In this document: positions 24,601 to 34,387 of the stretch, piece after piece
Layout: the number at the start of each line of letters is the position of its first letter
Position numbering within the stretch: the first letter of the stretch is position 1
Source of the DNA: Typha latifolia
Taxonomy: Eukaryota; Streptophyta; Magnoliopsida; Poales; Typhaceae
Assembly (NCBI GenBank): GCA_019914945.1
Contig: CM034108.1
Span: 2,242,001-2,306,000, forward strand
Direction: 5' to 3'
Length of the DNA stretch: 64,000 nucleotides
The notes under the pieces: generated by a model
The model's input: the letters and a program-made list of their open reading frames with translations, nothing else
Told to the model about the DNA's origin: nothing
Databases searched by the model: none
Position numbers and translations under genes: made by a program

Positions 24601-26039
24601 GAATGTCCTTGGTACACATGTTCCATGTATATCTCAGTATGCGCATGTCATTTTAAAGTTATCAATAAGCATAAGTTATTGCAATTTAATAATATGAAGA
24701 TAGCACATTCAAAAGATCTTCCTCATGCTTCCAGACTAGAGTCTTGGTTGTGTTGTTGCACTAGAATCTATTAAATGTAGTTCAACTAACGCATATTATA
24801 AAATTTGACAACCATAGCCCCAACCTCAAAATATGCTAGCTAGCTGTACATGAAGAGAGCTTTATTTGTACTTTAAACTTAATGAATTCATCAAGAACAA
24901 CTTAGTTAATAGTTGATAAAAATAAAATACTGGAACTACCTCTCTAAAATCTTCTGTATGTATTAAGATTAAATACTATTGCTTATCATTTTCTATTTAC
25001 TTTCACAGAGTTATTTGTGCATACTACTTATGAGACCAAAATATCAAAATCAAGGACAGACAGAGATCAACTCATTGTACATCATGACTTGGAGCATAAT
25101 TTATCAAAGCAATGCAATGTTATCTGGTCTTCATTATTTTTTAGATCAAACAAACCATTCGTTCAACAAGATCCAAGGTTTTAGGGAGGCAGAGACAATG
25201 AACATGAGGAATGAAGAAAGGAAGATACTCACATTAACTGCCGAACCGCCCTTCTCCAATGCATCATTCTCCTGGTTACCATTAGCCACCTGTTTGTCCG
25301 TAGAAAAACTTACTGTTTTTGATCCGTCTTCCTGTCCAAAATCTCCATTCCTTGCCCTGTCTTTAACCCTATTCTCCGGTTTCGTCTCTTCCTCGTTAAC
25401 GCCATCACTGAACTTCCTTTTCTCCCTCTTTTTTCTATCATCCACCGCATTCAAGTATCCTTCTTTCGACTTCCTCTCATTCCTATCGACCTCCGCGTCA
25501 ATTAAATTCGTATCCCTCTCTTCTTCCCTCTCGTCCATACGAACGCCATTCTTATCATCATCAAAACGCCGTCTTTCCCTCTTCTCCTCTCTCACCACGT
25601 CGAAAACCCTAACCCGCTTCCCGTCCCCGTCCAACTCTTCGTCTCCGCTATGCTCTTTCCTCTTCCTCGAGGAGCGGCGGTTCTCGACCCCATCAAGATC
25701 CACGGAATCCCTGGTCCGACTCGCAGACCTCTCCCCCTCGACATCAGAAGGGGATTCGTCTCGGGATTGGTGACGGCGATGGCGCCTCTCCTTCTCGCGC
25801 CGGTGTTCGGTATCGGAAGGGGAATCCTCGCTCCGGGATCGGCGGCGTCGGCGCTCGTCGTCCTCTTCGCGGTGATGACGATTCCGGTGCTTGTGATCTC
25901 GATCTCGCTCTTGATCTCGATCGCGATCCCGGTGGTAGTTTCTCGAGGAATCGCGATCGCGTTCTCGATTCTTCTCCTTCTTGTCGCGTTCGTCTCGAGA
26001 TCGCCGGGTCGATCGATCTCTCTCGGAAACCCTATCCAT
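21613..26039 (-). CDS. PRP3: U4/U6 small nuclear ribonucleoprotein PRP3, 6 exons, 914 aa
   Basis: This is a spliceosome component of the U4/U6.U5 tri-snRNP that grips the U4/U6 duplex. Exons in order of translation: 26039-25233, 23912-23637, 23540-23091, 22982-22788, 22709-22552, 22471-21613. The N-terminal ~180 residues are almost entirely Arg/Asp/Glu/Ser repeats (RDRDRDQERDRDHKHRNRHH and similar), an RS/RD-type tail. The middle has the PRP3 signature ELTNISNIEAVKRAQELAAKMGF and MPKLTNLSTLKVNINKQKKEAF. The PRP3 core follows with PHFDPNMG, PDIEWWD and LTKKEQKKLRTQRRLAKERD. The last ~150 residues match the C-terminal ferredoxin-like domain (DUF1115), with GCVVISDGISVVVVEGG, NSCVLVWQGSV and HYWDLAVNF. 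Intron 1 (23913-25232) holds a tandem duplication. The gene is divergent from the GT47 gene across a satellite array. Confidence 0.95.
24147..24349. repeat. Two-copy tandem duplication, ~102-bp unit, in PRP3 intron 1
   Basis: The unit beginning tagctcaaggttcgaccaaa at 24147 is repeated immediately at 24249 and ends ggatggggaaggg. The copies differ by only a handful of substitutions and a short deletion, so the duplication is recent. Confidence 0.92.
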
Positions 26040-26102
26040 GGCGAGCTAGGGTTTCACTTACGCACTTGGGATCGCAAAGGAGCTGTTCTCCGGATTTTGT
26101 TG

Positions 26103-26112
26103 CATATATAAA
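26103..26112 (-). promoter_or_regulatory. TATA-like box of PRP3
   Basis: On the minus strand tttatatatg lies ~65 bases before the PRP3 ATG. This fits a compact promoter with a short leader. The motif alone is weak in such A+T-rich DNA. Confidence 0.35.
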
Positions 26113-26334
26113 GGGTTTTTAACTGGCCCAAAGGTTAATGGGCTTACTTCATTATTTAAAACTAACGAACTCTTTCATTCTACATCTCATACTATGTTTA
26201 TATGTTTCGACATGATAAAAGTAAAATATATAAGGATTTAAATGATAAATATTCGTAGATAAGGTGTTTTTAAAAAACTTTTATCTATTTTTATTTTTGA
26301 ACCTCGTGGAGTTGTTATTTAATAATATTGCATA

Positions 26335-28130
26335 AATAAGGAAGCTGCATGCAAATTTCTCTCATTTTGGTAAACTTTTAATTTAGCACCTCGTGTATAA
26401 GTGAATTTTAGATTTAATAATATAGCAGAAATATAGGGCACTGGACGCAAATTTCTTAATTTTTTTGGTGAAGTTTTTATAAAACACCCTATAAGTGAAT
26501 TTGACTCAAATAATATTGCATATAAGTGAATTTTCGGTTCAATAACATTTCAGGTTGTAAAAACATTTCTTTTTTAGTTTAGTAAAGTTTACATTTTAAC
26601 ATCCTATATAATATACATGAATTTTCAGTTTGAATAATATTGCATAATTACAGGGTGCTAAACACAAACTTATTTATTTATTTAATGAAACTTCAATTAA
26701 ATTTCATTAAAAATGGGGTTCTAAATGCAAATTTCTTAAACTTTTAGAAAATTATAAATTTAACATCCTATATATATTTATATATTAATTTTGATTCAAA
26801 TAAATAATGCATAACACCAGGTGCTAAATGCAAATTCCTTTATACCTTGTGAAGTTTTCTATATAACTTAATTTTCAGTTCAATAATATTTTATAAATAT
26901 GGGGCTAAATGCAAATTTCTTTAACGTTTTGGAATGTTTATATTTAACACCCTATATATTTGTGTGAATTTTCGGTTCAAATAATATTGCTTAGTTACTG
27001 GGTGCTAAATGCATCTTTTTTTTTTAAGTTTACGTTTAAACCCGAATATAACTGAATTTCAAATTCAATAAAATTTCGTAAAAACGGGGTGCTAAATGCA
27101 AATTTCTAGTAAAGTTACATTTAAAATCCTATATAAATTAATTTTGGGTCCAAATAAATATAGCATTATATAGGGTGCTAAATACAAATTTGTTTATTCT
27201 TTGTTAAGTTCTTATTTAACACCCTGTGTATAAGTGAATGTTCATCTCCATAATATTCTATATATACAGGGCGCTAAATGCAAATTTCTTCAGTATTTTG
27301 GTAAAGTTTACATATAACACGGTTCAAATAATATTGCTTAATTACAGGATACAAATGGAAATTTTCTTTATTTTTTTTGTGAAGTTTTCATTTAACACCC
27401 TGTATCTAACTGAGTTTTCAGTTCAATAATATTTCATACAAACAGGGTGCTAAACACAAATTTTTAACATTTTGTGAAGTTTACATTTAACACCATATAT
27501 GTCAATTTCAGTTCGAATATAATACAAGGTGCTAAAGGTAAACTTTTTTTTTTTTTAAAGTTTACACAATTGAATTTCACTTCAATAATATTTCATACAA
27601 AACGGGTGCTAAATGCAAATTTCTTTAACTTTTTGGTAAATTTTACATTTAACACCCTATATATGTTAATTTTCAGTTCGTATGATATTGCATAAGACAG
27701 GGTGCTAAATGCAAATTTGTAAGTGAATTTTCAGCTCAATAATATTTTATAAATATGGGGCACTAAATGCAAATTTCTTTAATTGTTCATGAAGTTTACA
27801 TTTAACACCCTACGTATGCAAATTTTCTGTTCAAATAATATTGCGTGATTACTGGGTTCTACATGCAAAATTTCTTAATTTTTTGTAAAGTTTTCATTTA
27901 ACACCCTGTATATAAGTGAACTTCAGTTTAATAATAATTCATAAATGCGGGGTTCTAAATGCAAACTTCTTTATTTTTTTGGTATACTTTACATTTAACA
28001 CCCTACACATATGCAAATTTTCTGATCAACTACTATTGCATAAGTGCAGGGTCTTAATTGTAATTTTCTTAATTTTGGTAAAGTTTTCTTTTAAGACCCC
28101 ATATATGTGAATTTTATTTTCGATTATTTT
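26335..28130. repeat. Degenerate tandem satellite with alternating A/B linkers, ~20 units
   Basis: About twenty units of ~80-105 bp follow one another head to tail. Each contains a box like agggtgctaaatgcaaattt, a T-rich spacer, a box like aagtttacatttaacaccct, and a linker with ttcagttcaa. The linker before the next unit comes in two forms. Type A is caaataatattgcataattac and relatives; type B is caataatatttcataaatac and relatives. From about 26640 to 28048 they alternate A, B, A, B without a clear break, so the true period is a dimer near 195 bp. The two boxes are near reverse complements. No protein is encoded. The array fills most of the spacer between the divergent PRP3 and GT47 genes. 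Confidence 0.88.
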
Positions 28131-28841
28131 TAATTTAGGGACCCTGTAATGTGTTACAACTTAAAAAAGCCAAACAAATTCGAAATCCAAACCCAAAGAG
28201 CCCGATACCAAACCAATTCGAAATCCAAATCCAAACCACAAGCTTTCGGTAATTTTCAACGGCTGCTTCGTTTCTTCTCCGCAAAGCCAAGAAAGAGATG
28301 CTTCCGACTCGTGTCGAGTGCGCCGCACCACAACGTAACTTATCTCCCGCCACCTGGCTCATTTATTCTGTCACGTAACGCTTATCTACGTAGCCTCTTC
28401 CCAATTACCTTCCTCTCTCCTCTCTCCTCTCTCCTCTCTCTCTCTCCTCTAATTTGACCATCAATTAATTACCCAAAAAAAAAGAAATAACTTGCATTAA
28501 TGCCTTTTTATTCCATTCCATCTCGTCCAATTCCAAACATGACCCCATTAATTTCGAGAAAATTACAAAGACGGTGCCTTCCAAGTTGGTTCCTTAATAA
28601 GAAGATAATTGGGAAGTGAAATTGGAGATTCACTGAAGCCAAGGTTTATTCCCATGTATCTCTCTCTCTCTCTCTTTCTCCTTCTCTCGTTATCAATAAT
28701 GAGAATACCATACACGTTTAACTCCGGAAGCTTTTATTTGATTCTCAGTGATAAAGAAATAATTACCTCTTCCTAATATATGTACATATATATAACCAAG
28801 CCCAGGGTCTAGTCTCCACAAAAAAGTTTATTGTAGTAATT
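28131..28841. other. Promoter-side spacer of the GT47 gene
   Basis: Between the satellite and the GT47 ATG lies a more GC-balanced stretch without an exon. It contains a ctctcct pyrimidine microsatellite at about 28410-28450, a (ct)n run near 28660-28685 and the TATA-like word listed separately. Confidence 0.5.
28787..28795 (+). promoter_or_regulatory. TATA box candidate of the GT47 gene
   Basis: The word tatatataa lies 47 bases ahead of the ATG. The (ct)n tracts upstream are common plant core-promoter companions. Confidence 0.4.
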
Positions 28842-31800
28842 ATGAGGGACTCTTCTTCTTCCTCTTCTTCTTTGACATGGTTGCATGGCCATGGAAAAAA
28901 GCCAGTGGTGTTATGCTTGGTGGCATCTCTCCTTCTGGTGTCAGTTATGGTGTTGGCTTTTGATTCCAAGACACCCACTTCTTGGTTCTCTTCATACTAC
29001 TATTCTCCCAACTTGAGCTCCAGGGATAGAAGAAGTGCTGATGCTCTCTCGGTCACATCATCTTCCTCTACTCTTGGTGCTAGTAGTAGTGAAGAAGGGG
29101 TTGTCGATCAGTTCTATAGTTCTTATGCTTCTCTTCCTCCTACGGCGGCGCCGAGCCCAGCCCCGGTCCCGGCACCGGCGCCGGCGCCTGTAAGTAGCCT
29201 TCTTCTTCTTTTTGTTATAATTTATTTTGATGTGGTGCTTGATTTCTTATGCATGGTGTGGTTGTTACTTTGTTCGCAATACTGATTTGATGTGGGTATT
29301 GGTGAGAAGAAACGGCTCAATTTTGCAATAATGGCTTACTGGATTAATTTATGTTATACATGCATGCATTTGAAGAAAGAGAGTTATTCTTTTCTTCTTT
29401 CTGGTAGGAGAATTTGGACATTCTTTCTTCTAGCATACAAGAGAACAAAAGTAAGCACTCTTATCTCTCAACCCTTGGATTTGGGCATCAGACGGCTTGG
29501 ATTGTTGGAACTTTCTGGAGCTTTCTCTATCTACCTTTCTCTTGTTCTTTTAAGGCATCAAGGATTGAGAACAATTGTTCATCTATGGTGTGGAATTCCA
29601 TGATCAATCCCCTTTTTACACGCACTGTTTTGGTAAAAAGACATTAGTACTTGAAAGAAACCCATTGGTTGGGCATCATCACAGAAATAATTTGTGGCAG
29701 TGAAATTTTAGACCCCAAATTTGGAGATAAGAACATATAATGCAGTGCAATGCTTGGAATGACTTTTGGACACCTTAATATTATGTGTTTTATAGCTCAA
29801 ATTATTTTCCAGTTGTCTTTAGTTATCATAAAAAATCTTAGAATGACATGCTACATGTGAATTATGCAAAAGTTATATATAGAGAGGATGCCGATATAGA
29901 AGTTATATTCAAAATTGTGTTATTTAAGCACAGGACGGTCTTCCATTTGATCACCCTGACATGCAGCTATATGATTAGAAGGTTATTGAATTTGCTTCCA
30001 TATAAGTGGAAAGAAGGAATTTTTTTTTTCTAGGTGGCTTCTGTGAAAAGGGAGTCTAAATTTCTTCAGTCTTGCATTTTGAAACATGCCATACAAGGAT
30101 ATCTTCTTCATGCTATATGGATGTTTGATGCTATAACATTCAATGTCTTCTTTGAGAAGTCTTCTGAATTTGACATCAATTGTTGTTTGAAGGCTAAGGT
30201 TTTGGTTCTAAGCTTATAGCTTTGACATCGTAGTCGAATTGGTCTCATCTATTAATTTGGTGTAATTCTTTGTTTCCTTGTTCCTACCAGTTTACAGTTG
30301 ATGGTTTCTGTGGAAGGAGAGACTGACAGTTGGTCTTGTCCTTGTTTTCTGTGGAAGGAGAGACTGACAGTTGGTCTTATCCTTCTCCCATAATTCAAAC
30401 CTATGAGCTTTAGTTGTGGAACAAATATCCCTAATTTCCTCCAAAGCTATCTTTTCTCTACTATTTCAAATGTTTATTTGATATTAATCATATGCTTTAA
30501 GAAGTCCTTGCCAGATCTCATGAGTGGTTTTAACTACCCCAGATTTCAGAAGAACAGAATGATAGGTTCCAAACTCAGATAGTGGAGAATTTGGGACTAT
30601 TTATTCTTCCATTAATTACTTCTTACATTGTAACTAATCTAGATGGTGTTAGATTTCTTATGGTGCTATATGTACTTTTACTTGTAATAATTTCTTAATA
30701 TATATATGCGAAATGTGACAGTTTGTCATGGTAGGCTGCAGTATATATCAGGGACTCAATTTCAGAAGCTGCAATACAATTGACTACAGGACCAAGGAGA
30801 CGAGATGTCAAATTGGAGAAAATTGAGCTTGATCTAGCCAAAGCTCGAGCTGCTATCAGAGACGCCATCTCAAATACGAACAATCGATCTGCGTTGGCTG
30901 ATATAGATTATGTACCGCAAGGTCCAGTATACAGGAATGCATATGCATTTCATAGGTAGGAAGATGAACACCTGGTAGATGCCTTGCAAATTGCATATCG
31001 ATCCATTAATCTGCTTTCTTTTCGCAAAAGAGAACTTTTGTTGATAATTGAAATGAGTATACATTCAAAAGGATCGTAACGGTGATGATCACAATAATTG
31101 TTCAGAAGAGTCTTGATGATTAGTAGCTGAGAATCAAGTTGCTTCTTATCCTGCTATTAATCTACTCTTAATCAAAGAAAAATCATTTTATATCTACTTA
31201 TGTCCTTTTGGAAGTGGCAAGAGGATTAGTTTTCATACTGCTTGTAGAGAAAAATAAGATCAGCGAGTTTGCATTTCTCTTCTGACAACATCTTTTTAAA
31301 ATATGCAGGAGTTATTTAGAAATGGAGAAGTTGTTTAAGGTCTATATTTATGAAGAAGGGGAACCTCCAATATTCCATGATGGACCCTGCCGGAGTATAT
31401 ATTCAACTGAGGGAAGATTTATCTACGCCATAGAGATGGAGAACCAGATGCGAACAAGAGATCCAGAGCTAGCTCATGTGCATTTCCTTCCGTTTAGTGT
31501 AGTGAATATGGTTCGATTGATTTATGAGCCAAACTCGCATAATATGGAGCCCTTGCGACGAACAGTGTTGGATTATATCAATGTTATTTCTGGCAAACAC
31601 CCGTATTGGAACAGAAGCCTTGGTGCAGATCATTTCATGCTTTCATGCCATGACTGGGTATGAAGAAAACTCTTATTATGCCTAAGTGATCATATCAAAC
31701 ATAGTTTTTTTTTTCTTTAATCTACAAAAAATTGTTTGCATTGATCTAATTGCAGGGGCCTTCTGTTTCGTCGACGAATCGCCATCTATTTTTGAACTCC

Positions 31801-32424
31801 ATCCGTGTGCTCTGCAATGCAAACACATCAGAAGGTTTCAACCCTTCCAAAGATGTCTCCCTCCCCGAAATCAACATCAAATCAGATGTCATCGCAGGAA
31901 TGGTCGGAGGACCGTCAGCTTCACACCGTCCGATCCTCGCATTCTTTGCCGGCGGCAATCATGGCCCTGTCCGGCCTTTGCTGTTGAAGCACTGGAAGGA
32001 CAAGGACAGCGATGTGCACGTAACTGAATACCTACCTAAAGGAGTGTCATACTACGACATGATGAGGAAGAGCAAGTATTGCCTATGTCCAAGCGGATAT
32101 GAAGTGGCGAGTCCAAGAATCGTGGAGGCAATCTATCTTGAATGTGTACCGGTGACGATCAGCGATCACTATGTACTTCCTTTCAGCGATATCATAAACT
32201 GGAGAGCCTTCTCAGTCCAGGTCTCACTAGAGGACATACCAAATATTAAGAACATTCTGATGAGTATTTCGCCTAGGCAATATATAAGGATGCAGAGGAG
32301 AGTGAGGGTGGTGAGAAGGCACTTCATGGTGAATAATCCTCCGAAAAGATTCGATGTGTTCTATATGATCCTTCATTCGGTGTGGCTTCGAAGGCTCAAC
32401 GTTCGAATTCATCAAGAAGATTGA
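28842..32424 (+). CDS. Exostosin-family glycosyltransferase (GT47), Golgi type II membrane protein, 4 exons, 528 aa
   Basis: This is a GT47 glycosyltransferase of the plant exostosin-like group, most likely acting on cell-wall polysaccharides or glycoproteins in the Golgi. Exons: 28842-29189, 30735-30955, 31309-31657, 31756-32424. Residues ~20-41 (KPVVLCLVASLLLVSVMVLAF) form a signal anchor. A stem follows with a Pro/Ala run (APSPAPVPAPAPAP) that ends exactly at the exon 1 junction. The exostosin domain begins with KLFKVYIYEEGEPPIFHDGP. It includes FLPFSVVNMVRLIYEP, PYWNRSLGADHFMLSCHDW, FFAGGNHGPVRPLLLKHW, KSKYCLCPSGYEVASPRIVE and PVTISDHYVLPFSDIINW, the conserved nucleotide-sugar side of the family. 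Length is typical of the At3g07620/At5g03795-like branch. Donor sugar and acceptor are unknown. Confidence 0.93.
30305..30386. repeat. Tandem duplication, 41-bp unit, in GT47 intron 1
   Basis: Two adjacent copies of a unit starting tttctgtggaaggagagact are almost identical. The repeat lies in the 1.5-kb first intron and has no coding potential. Confidence 0.9.
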
Positions 32425-32992
32425 TTCAATGCTGTGCACAGATTCAGAGGGAAATAAGTTTGATCTTTTTGAACGTATAGTTGAATTCTGTTATAGTGTA
32501 GATGTGCAGTGTTGTCGTCCTGCCATTCTTTTGTGCAAGTGGGTGTTAAATTTGTAAAATAAGAGGCTGAAACCACCACCCTCTTTCTGAACTTTTTGTT
32601 TCACTTTAATTAAAAGCTCTTCTGTTTCATTTGATTGTGGTGTTTCAATTTTGTTTTTAATTCCGATAGCATTTGAATTAAATAATTCTTTGAACTTAGT
32701 TCTCTATGTGTTCTCTAAAATTCAGGCAGTGATGTTTTTTTCACTCTGTGCTCGCTAAGAAATAAGTTAGAATTTCATCTCTAAATAAATATAAAAAGAT
32801 GATTGGTATTGTCTTTTAAATAAAAACTCATCTCCATGGTAACTAACCAATTTCTTGTCATACTTCTATAGAAATTATTTGGCAATTTAATGGTTAGACT
32901 TAACGACTTAGTTTGGTTGATGGCTCAATGGTGCGATGGCTTGAAATAATATTGTAGTGGAGTTTAGTTCAAAGCAATACGACGTTTAATCC

Positions 32993-33048
32993 AAAGTAAT
33001 AGCTTGGTGATGCATAGTTTAAAGTAATAGCTTGGTAATGCATAGTTT
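32993..33048. repeat. Tandem duplication, 28-bp unit
   Basis: The unit aaagtaatagcttggtgatg... occurs twice in a row with one substitution, and the start of a third follows. It lies between genes. Confidence 0.88.
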
Positions 33049-33162
33049 AAAGTATAAATTATATGACTTAGTATATTGGCTAAAATATAGTAAGATATAA
33101 GTGTCTTTATATTTAGAAATAGTTACTTCTTTGTTAAGTCTATATTAATCTTCAAATTCTTG

Positions 33163-33166
<4 letters not shown>

Positions 33167-33206
<40 letters not shown>
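33167..33206. repeat. (AT)n microsatellite
   Basis: About 20 uninterrupted AT units lie in the spacer upstream of the Mg transporter gene. Confidence 0.95.
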
Positions 33207-33207
<1 letters not shown>

Positions 33208-33710
33208 CTGAAAAAATAATAGGACTGTTATGATAATTTTAGATATATTGTTAATAGCATCATTAATTTATTTTAATCATAGATATTGGGTTTGAGATAT
33301 AATTAAGAAATAAGTATCGAGTGAATTATCAAAAGATGAATAGTTGAAACATAGGATGCGGATTCTCTGCTTACCGGATTATAGGAAATTGTTATAGTCT
33401 TGTACTGTCCATTCGCAGCTGTTAAACAAAATGCCAAATGTCCTGACGTAGAAAATTCCTACAATCAATTCTTCATAGAATCCTTTTTCTGAGCTGCGCT
33501 GCTGCCTTCATGACCACACCCAACCTTTCGAAGGTTGTGGATATCGTTCGTCTCACTCTCTCGCTTTCTCTCTAAGCAAATTATCAATGGCGCAAAGAGC
33601 CGAGAGCTAATAACTAACGCAAGAAGGCTAAGCCGATGACCACCTCCTCTTCTCTCACATCGCATGCTTCTCTTGCGCTCTCTCTTCTTCTCGCCATTTA
33701 GTAGGCAACC

Positions 33711-34326
33711 ATGTCTTCTTGCTCTTCTTCTACTTCTTCCTTTACGCTCCTCTTCCTTCATCTGCCTCCATCCTCGCACCAGAACACCAACCCTCCCTTG
33801 CTCTCCCTTCCTCCCTCCGCTCCCTCTCGAAGTGCTCAGCTCGTGCTCTCCCATTGGAACAAGAAGAGTGGGAGGGCACCGAGAACGGTTACCGTCTCCC
33901 CTTTGTGGTCTTTGCCCGAGGGCAAGGGCGGCGAGGGAGGCGCACTTGTGAAAGAACAACTTGGGGAGGTGGAAGGATTGGATCTTTCTCCCGATCGAAT
34001 CGAGCAGGAGCCGAACAGATCGATTCCTGAGCAGTTGCAGCAGAAGCAACGACAGCAGAGGCAGAGGAAGAGTGCCTCGGCGGATTCGATTTCGCTCGGT
34101 ATCAAAGAGCCGGTTTACGAGGTAACGCCTCATTTGGTTTCCTCTGGCTGGGATTTTAGAACATTCCATCATTCCATGTTCTTTTGCCGGTGGTAAAGTG
34201 AATCATTATGAAAAAGAGGTTTTGATTCTACAGTAAGTGGAGAGATGATTATAGGAAGGGTGTTTGCGATATTGTAAGCTGAACTCGGTGTTTTTTAAGT
34301 TCCTTTTGTGTTCACATTTCAGCAAT

Positions 34327-34387
<61 letters not shown>

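Larger units (their letters stand above)
32425..33710. other. Intergenic region between GT47 and the Mg transporter gene
   Basis: No gene is recognised. The region holds the GT47 3' UTR, a 28-bp tandem duplication at 32993-33048, an (AT)n tract at 33167-33206, and the leader of the next gene rich in ctt/tct triplets. Confidence 0.55.

Noticed and set aside
24979..25773. 264-codon plus-strand open frame rich in Ser/Phe/Leu
   Set aside because: It is the reverse reading of the Arg/Asp-rich exon 1 of PRP3 plus intron sequence, with no homology or splice logic.
26335..28130. CRISPR-like repeat array
   Set aside because: Repeats and spacers are all related to one another and this is plant nuclear DNA. 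It is a degenerate satellite.
33465..34172. 235-codon minus-strand open frame rich in Arg/Lys
   Set aside because: It is antisense to exon 1 of the Mg transporter, whose spliced frame is clearly the real one. The composition is an artefact of Ser-rich codons read backwards.
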